64,000 bases of DNA from Hymenobacter pini. GTDB taxonomy: Bacteria; Bacteroidota; Bacteroidia; Cytophagales; Hymenobacteraceae. Numbering within the stretch: position 1 is the stretch's first letter; the number at the start of each line of letters is the position of its first letter. Under the pieces are notes generated by a model. That model saw nothing but the letters and a program-made list of their open reading frames with translations. It was not told where the DNA came from and ran no database searches. A program made the position numbers and the translations under genes. This document shows positions 60,182 to 64,000 of this stretch, piece after piece. The stretch lies in the NCBI RefSeq assembly GCF_020421205.1, contig NZ_JAIZZH010000002.1, positions 930,001 through 994,000 on the forward strand, given 5' to 3'.

Positions 60182-61521
60182 GCCAGCCCCAGGGAGTGGC
60201 CCCGGCGGCCGTGAAATGCCCCAACTGCAGCCACGAGGTGCGGTACTATGACGCCATCCACAGCGCGTTTTTCGGTTGCGGGCGGTGTTGGACGTTTTTT
60301 GAATACCCGGAAACCGGCGCGCCCAAGAAGCTGCGCAAGTTCAAGGAGATACCTAATCATTCGCCCGTTCTAGCCATCGGTAGCACAGGACAACTAGAGG
60401 GCAGAACTTACCGCGTAACCGGCTACATGTGGCGCTGCGAGGTGAAGGCACCCTGGTACCGATGGGAAGAATTTCAGCTGCGCAATGAGGCTACCGGCGC
60501 GTATCAGCAACTGGCCGTCTTTCAAGGCCACTGGCTGCTACTTACGCCCACCGAAACCCAGTACCGCGTAAGCCTAGGTGGCGTAATAGAAACGGCAGAA
60601 ACTGATTATGCGCTCTACAATCGTTACTCACCTCGTATCCTGTACGCCGAGGGGGAGTTCGATTGGAACGTGCTGGCCGATGAGAGCCTAACGATTTCTG
60701 AGTATATCAGTCCGCCTCTGATGCTGGTGCGGGAGCGAAAAAACCAGAACCATAACCACTGGTTTTGGGCCCGCCACCTGGAGCCCCAGGAGGTGGCCGA
60801 AGCCTTTGGCCTGACACCCGGGCAGCTACCGGAGCGCAACGGCGTAGGGGCTGCCCAGCCCGCGCCCAACGAGGCCATCTGGCCCCAGCTGCGCACCTTT
60901 TCGCTGGTGGCGGCGCTGTTGGTGGTGTTTACGCACCTGTACCTGATGCTGTGGGGCAATGAGCGGGTGTTCAGCCAGCAGTTCACCAGCGAAATACCCA
61001 TCACTACCACTACCGATTCGGCCCGGGCTACCACTTTTCTGCCCAGCAGCGTGCAGGAGCGGCCGCCTTTGGTATCGCCTGCATTTGAGGTGCCCGGCAC
61101 GGGGGCACTCACTGTGAAGCTGTACAGTGAGGTCAACAACACCTGGGTGGAGGTGCCCTTTACGCTCGTGAATGAGCAAACCGGCCAGCAGTTTGCCGGC
61201 ACCGGCAGCATGGAGTTTTACTCCGGGGTGGAAGATGGGGAGAGTTGGAGCGAGGGAGAGAAAAACCAGAATTTGCTCCTCAATGCCGTACCGGCGGGCC
61301 GCTACCACCTCAATTTCTATCCGGTCACGGACCAGAACAATGTGTCGGGCGTGCAGTTCCGGGCCACGGTGGAGGCGCGGGCCACGGCCGGTTCCAACGC
61401 CGCAGTGGCTCTGGTGTTGCTACTGTTGTACCCCGGCTGGGTGTGGCTGCGCCGCCGCTTTCACGAACAGTCGCGCTGGAAAAACAGTGACTTCAATCCC
61501 TACGCCTCCTCCGATTCCTGA
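60178..61521 (+). CDS. DUF4178 zinc-ribbon membrane protein
   Basis: A 447-residue protein with an N-terminal zinc ribbon (Cys14, Cys17, Cys34, Cys37), a DUF4178 beta-rich domain (about 55-200, TGQLEGRTYRVTGYMWR, WYRWEEFQLRNEATGAYQQL), a membrane segment at about 236-258, an extracytoplasmic beta-sandwich domain (about 265-400) and a second membrane segment at 408-430. The start overlaps the SpeD-like gene by 4 nt (ATGA), coupling translation. DUF4178 recurs beside PspA, DUF350 and SpeD/SpeE genes in other bacteria; molecular function is unknown, but a membrane-linked role fits. Confidence 0.85.
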   Translation: MSQPQGVAPAAVKCPNCSHEVRYYDAIHSAFFGCGRCWTFFEYPETGAPKKLRKFKEIPNHSPVLAIGSTGQLEGRTYRVTGYMWRCEVKAPWYRWEEFQLRNEATGAYQQLAVFQGHWLLLTPTETQYRVSLGGVIETAETDYALYNRYSPRILYAEGEFDWNVLADESLTISEYISPPLMLVRERKNQNHNHWFWARHLEPQEVAEAFGLTPGQLPERNGVGAAQPAPNEAIWPQLRTFSLVAALLVVFTHLYLMLWGNERVFSQQFTSEIPITTTTDSARATTFLPSSVQERPPLVSPAFEVPGTGALTVKLYSEVNNTWVEVPFTLVNEQTGQQFAGTGSMEFYSGVEDGESWSEGEKNQNLLLNAVPAGRYHLNFYPVTDQNNVSGVQFRATVEARATAGSNAAVALVLLLLYPGWVWLRRRFHEQSRWKNSDFNPYASSDS

Positions 61522-61538
61522 TTCTTTTCCTAGCTGCT

Positions 61539-61727
61539 ATGGATTGGCTTCGCTCCCTCTGGAAAATTCGCTTTTACGCGCTGTTTGCGGCCCTCGTGTA
61601 CGGCGGCTTCGTGTGGGCCGGCCTCTCAGGCATTCGCCTGCTCGGCGACGACAACGAGGCTGAGCAGAACCTAAACGGCACCCGTACCCACGGCTCCAGC
61701 GGGCGGGCCTCCTATTTTCATAAATGA
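61539..61727 (+). CDS. 62-residue single-pass membrane protein
   Basis: A small protein with one membrane segment at about residues 12-32 (FYALFAALVYGGFVWAGLSG), a positively charged N-terminus and a polar, Gly/Ser-rich C-terminus. No family is recognised. It lies 17 nt after DUF4178 and 94 nt before DUF350, in the same orientation as both, so it is likely part of the operon and a small partner of the complex. Confidence 0.65.
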   Translation: MDWLRSLWKIRFYALFAALVYGGFVWAGLSGIRLLGDDNEAEQNLNGTRTHGSSGRASYFHK

Positions 61728-61821
61728 GTTGCCGGTTAGTTGTCGGTTGAATGACGCTTAACTACCGAAGCACTGACGACTAACAACGAGCAACAAACAA
61801 CCAGCACCTAACCATCAACCC

Positions 61822-62037
61822 ATGGAATACCTCAACTTTAAGCTGATTGCGGCTTCGGTAATTTACTCGGTGCTGGGCATCACTATTCTGGTTATCAGCT
61901 TCGTGGTGATTGAAAAGCTCACGCCCCGCACGCTCTGGAAGGAAATTATCGAGGAGCACAACACGGCCCTGGCCATTATGGCCGCGGCGTTTATGCTGGC
62001 CGTGGCCCTGATTATCAGTTCCGCCATTCATGGATAA
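61822..62037 (+). CDS. DUF350 (YjfL-like) membrane protein
   Basis: A 71-residue protein with two hydrophobic helices (about 6-29 and 48-68) and a charged loop containing TPRTLWKEIIEEHNTALAIM, the DUF350 signature also seen in E. coli YjfL. Typical family members have about 130 residues and two such repeats; this is a single-repeat form. It overlaps the following speE-like gene by 8 nt, a strong sign of joint expression. Confidence 0.8.
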   Translation: MEYLNFKLIAASVIYSVLGITILVISFVVIEKLTPRTLWKEIIEEHNTALAIMAAAFMLAVALIISSAIHG

Positions 62038-63604
62038 AGTACCCGTGCGCCGGGCGCGGCGCGTGGCCCCCGGGCCCGCCGCCACCGCCCCGGCCGATTA
62101 CCGCCCGGCCCTGCTGCTGGGTTCGGTGTTTGTTATTGCCACCTGCGGGCTGGTGTACGAGCTGATTGCGGGCACGCTGGCCTCCTACCTGCTCGGCGAC
62201 TCGGTGATGCAGTTTTCCACCATCATCGGGGTGTACCTGTTTTCGATGGGCATTGGCTCGTGGCTGTCGCGCTACCTGGGGGGCTCGTTGCTGCGGTGGT
62301 TTATCCGGCTCGAAATTCTGGTGGGGTTGGTGGGCGGCTTTTCGGCCCCGCTGCTGTTTGTGCTGTTCGAATACGTGGTGTCGTTCCGGCTGATTCTGTA
62401 CGCGCTGGTGGGCCTCACGGGAGTGCTGGTGGGCCTGGAAATTCCGCTGCTGATGCGGATTCTGGAAAACCGCTTCGAGTTCAAGGACCTGGTTTCCCGC
62501 GTGTTCACCTTCGACTACATTGGGGCGCTGCTGGCCTCGCTGGTGTTCCCGCTGGTGCTCATGCCGCAGCTGGGGCTTATCCGGACTTCGCTGCTGTGCG
62601 GGGCCCTGAACGTGGCCGTGGCGGGCGTGGCCCTGTACCGCTTCCCCGAAACCCGGCCCTTCCGGCGCAGCCTCACCGGGGCGCTGGTAGCCTCACTGGT
62701 GGCGCTGGCCGTGGGCTTCGGCTACGCCGAGCGCATCCAGACCTACACCGAAGGCCTGGCATTTCAGGACCAGGTGATTTACTCCAAGAGCACCACCTAC
62801 CAGCGCATCATCCTCACCAAAAACCAGCGGGAGCTGCGCCTGTTTCTCAACGGCAACCTGCAGTTCAGCTCCCTCGACGAGTACCGCTACCACGAGGCGC
62901 TGGTGCACCCGGCCATGCAGGCGCTGCCCCGGGCCCGGCAGGTGCTGGTGCTGGGCGGCGGCGACGGGCTGGCTGTGCGCGAGCTGCTGAAATACCCCCA
63001 GCTGCAGCACATCCGGCTGGTCGACCTCGACGCGGGTATGACGCGCCTGTTTCAAAATAATGAGATGCTGCGCGAGCTGAACCGGGGGGCACTACTGCAT
63101 TCCAAAGTGGAAGTTATCAACGGTGACGCTTACCAGTGGGTGCGCCAGGATACTACCCGCTACCAGTGCATCGTAGTGGATTTTCCCGACCCCGGCAACT
63201 ACTCCATCGGCAAGCTGTATTCGGTGGCGTTTTACCGGGAGCTGGAAAAGCGGCTGGCCCCCGGCGGCTGGGTGGTGGTGCAGAGCACCTCGCCCTACGT
63301 GGCGCGCCGCTCGTTCTGGTGCGTGGCCCACACGTTGCAGGCGGCCGGTTTCACCACCCTGCCTTACCATTGCTACGTGCCGTCGTTTGGGGAGTGGGGC
63401 TTTGTGCTGGCCGGCCGCAACCAGCATTGGCGGCCCGATGCCGGCCCCCTCCCCGCCGGCCTGCGCTACGTGTCGCCCGCCACCATCCGCGACATGCGCT
63501 TCTTCCCGCCCGACATGAGCGAAATCCCCACCGACATCAACCAGCTCAACAACCAGGCCCTGGTCCGCTATTTCGAGGATGACTGGGGGCCGTATGTGCA
63601 TTAG
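62030..63604 (+). CDS. Membrane-fused spermidine-synthase-like aminopropyltransferase
   Basis: A 524-residue protein: seven hydrophobic helices in the first 220 residues, then a Rossmann-fold aminopropyltransferase domain. The AdoMet-type nucleotide motif GGGDG is near residue 309, and the catalytic Asp lies in VVDFPDP near 381, where soluble SpeE has DSTDP. YSKSTTYQRI and the acidic pocket residues near 330 are also conserved. The fusion with a membrane domain is a known architecture of SpeE-like proteins but their substrate is not established. It overlaps DUF350 by 8 nt. Confidence 0.88.
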   Translation: MDKVPVRRARRVAPGPAATAPADYRPALLLGSVFVIATCGLVYELIAGTLASYLLGDSVMQFSTIIGVYLFSMGIGSWLSRYLGGSLLRWFIRLEILVGLVGGFSAPLLFVLFEYVVSFRLILYALVGLTGVLVGLEIPLLMRILENRFEFKDLVSRVFTFDYIGALLASLVFPLVLMPQLGLIRTSLLCGALNVAVAGVALYRFPETRPFRRSLTGALVASLVALAVGFGYAERIQTYTEGLAFQDQVIYSKSTTYQRIILTKNQRELRLFLNGNLQFSSLDEYRYHEALVHPAMQALPRARQVLVLGGGDGLAVRELLKYPQLQHIRLVDLDAGMTRLFQNNEMLRELNRGALLHSKVEVINGDAYQWVRQDTTRYQCIVVDFPDPGNYSIGKLYSVAFYRELEKRLAPGGWVVVQSTSPYVARRSFWCVAHTLQAAGFTTLPYHCYVPSFGEWGFVLAGRNQHWRPDAGPLPAGLRYVSPATIRDMRFFPPDMSEIPTDINQLNNQALVRYFEDDWGPYVH

Positions 63605-63632
63605 GTGGTTGGCTACTGTCCGTTCTCAATCG

Positions 63633-63735
63633 TTGTCATCCTGAGCTTGCGAAGGATCTAATAACGTCAGCAAGGTCATCTGATTACTACTTGTTCCTCT
63701 GTGATAAGGTCTTTCGCTCTGCTCAGGATGACAGA
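63633..63735. repeat. Dispersed palindromic repeat, copy 9
   Basis: Arms TTGTCATCCTGAGCTTGCG... and ...CGCTCTGCTCAGGATGACAGA, imperfect inside, between the speE-like gene and the Tat protein. It may separate that gene from the operon at the RNA level. Confidence 0.85.
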
Positions 63736-63800
63736 ACTCACAGAAGTCCCCAACCAGCATCAGCAACGAATAACTAAAAGCCAGCAACGAGAAACGCCCA

Positions 63801-64000
63801 ATGTCCACCCGCCGTCATTTTCTGCAACAGGCCGCGTTAGGTGGCGCGGGGCTGCTGCTGGCTCCGCTGGTAGGGCTGGAGTCGTGCGCGCCGGGCACCA
63901 GCCGCAGCCATATCCGCGGAAGTCTGCACGGGGCCAACCACGCCACCGGTCATCTGCTGCGCAACGTGGCGGCGCTACCGGCCCCGCAGCGCACCCAGCA
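63801..64000 (+). CDS. Tat-signal lipoprotein, probable redox protein (truncated by window)
   Basis: The first 66 residues begin MSTRRHFLQQ followed by a hydrophobic core and Cys at residue 31 (GLESC), a twin-arginine signal combined with a lipobox. The remainder lies outside the window. In comparable polyamine-type clusters the gene after the speE-like gene often encodes a FAD-dependent oxidoreductase exported by Tat, and the Tat signal here fits a cofactor-bearing protein, but no enzymatic domain is visible yet. Confidence 0.7.
   Translation, partial: MSTRRHFLQQAALGGAGLLLAPLVGLESCAPGTSRSHIRGSLHGANHATGHLLRNVAALPAPQRTQ

Noticed and set aside
10628..63735. CRISPR array or CRISPR-like spacing in the dispersed repeats
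   Set aside because: Copies are single palindromes scattered kilobases apart, with no regular spacers and no cas genes.

Overview
The window looks like a chromosomal segment of a high-GC member of the Bacteroidota, most like Hymenobacter or a close relative (order Cytophagales). The evidence is a TonB receptor with an N-terminal carboxypeptidase-regulatory-like domain, DUF3667 and LytTR/LytS families, a menaquinone pathway, Bacteroidota-type promoters (TTTG - 19 nt - TAnnTTTG, plus many TACCTTCG-like -7 elements), and GC-rich codons with almost no Shine-Dalgarno signals. I found no rRNA, complete tRNA, transposase, phage or CRISPR locus. The assignment is inferred from gene content, not from a marker gene.

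Layout. 1-5.1 kb: the end of a propeller-like protein, an AsmA-like protein, a DinB protein, a 2H phosphoesterase, a small membrane protein and a lipoprotein. 5.1-9.4 kb: three SDR oxidoreductases (two are a tandem duplicate) around two divergent AraC regulators. 9.5-26.7 kb: housekeeping and accessory genes (amidase, photolyase, a Cys/Met PLP enzyme, a DUF3667 protein, a deoxyhypusine-synthase homologue, HslV, a DPP IV-like peptidase, a TonB receptor, PDH E2, a histidine phosphatase). 26.9-36.8 kb: menaquinone genes menI-menF-menD-menB and, after a 4.3 kb insertion with a large GH42-like secreted protein, menE. 36.8-40.5 kb: small membrane proteins and a conserved helical protein. 40.9-54.7 kb: the complete branched-chain amino-acid set ilvE-ilvD-ilvB-ilvN-ilvC-ilvA-leuA-leuC-leuD-leuB, broken by one AT-rich gene on the opposite strand. 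55-58 kb: an alpha/beta hydrolase and a LytS/LytTR two-component pair. 58.2-59.6 kb: aspartate ammonia-lyase.

The most interesting locus is 59.75-64.0 kb. A promoter reads into a tightly packed operon: SpeD-like pyruvoyl decarboxylase, DUF4178 zinc-ribbon membrane protein, a 62-residue membrane protein, DUF350 membrane protein and a membrane-fused spermidine-synthase-like enzyme. A Tat-signal lipoprotein cut by the window end follows. The SpeD homologue carries Ser where the family has its catalytic Cys, so the product may not be ordinary spermidine. A deoxyhypusine-synthase homologue with its active-site Lys intact lies elsewhere in the window and also belongs to polyamine chemistry.

Two other features stand out. 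At least ten intergenic gaps hold long imperfect inverted repeats built on GTCATCCTGAGC/GTCATTCCGAGC ends, a dispersed palindromic repeat family. The menD gene contains an in-frame linker insertion whose DNA reads as two converging tRNA 3' halves.
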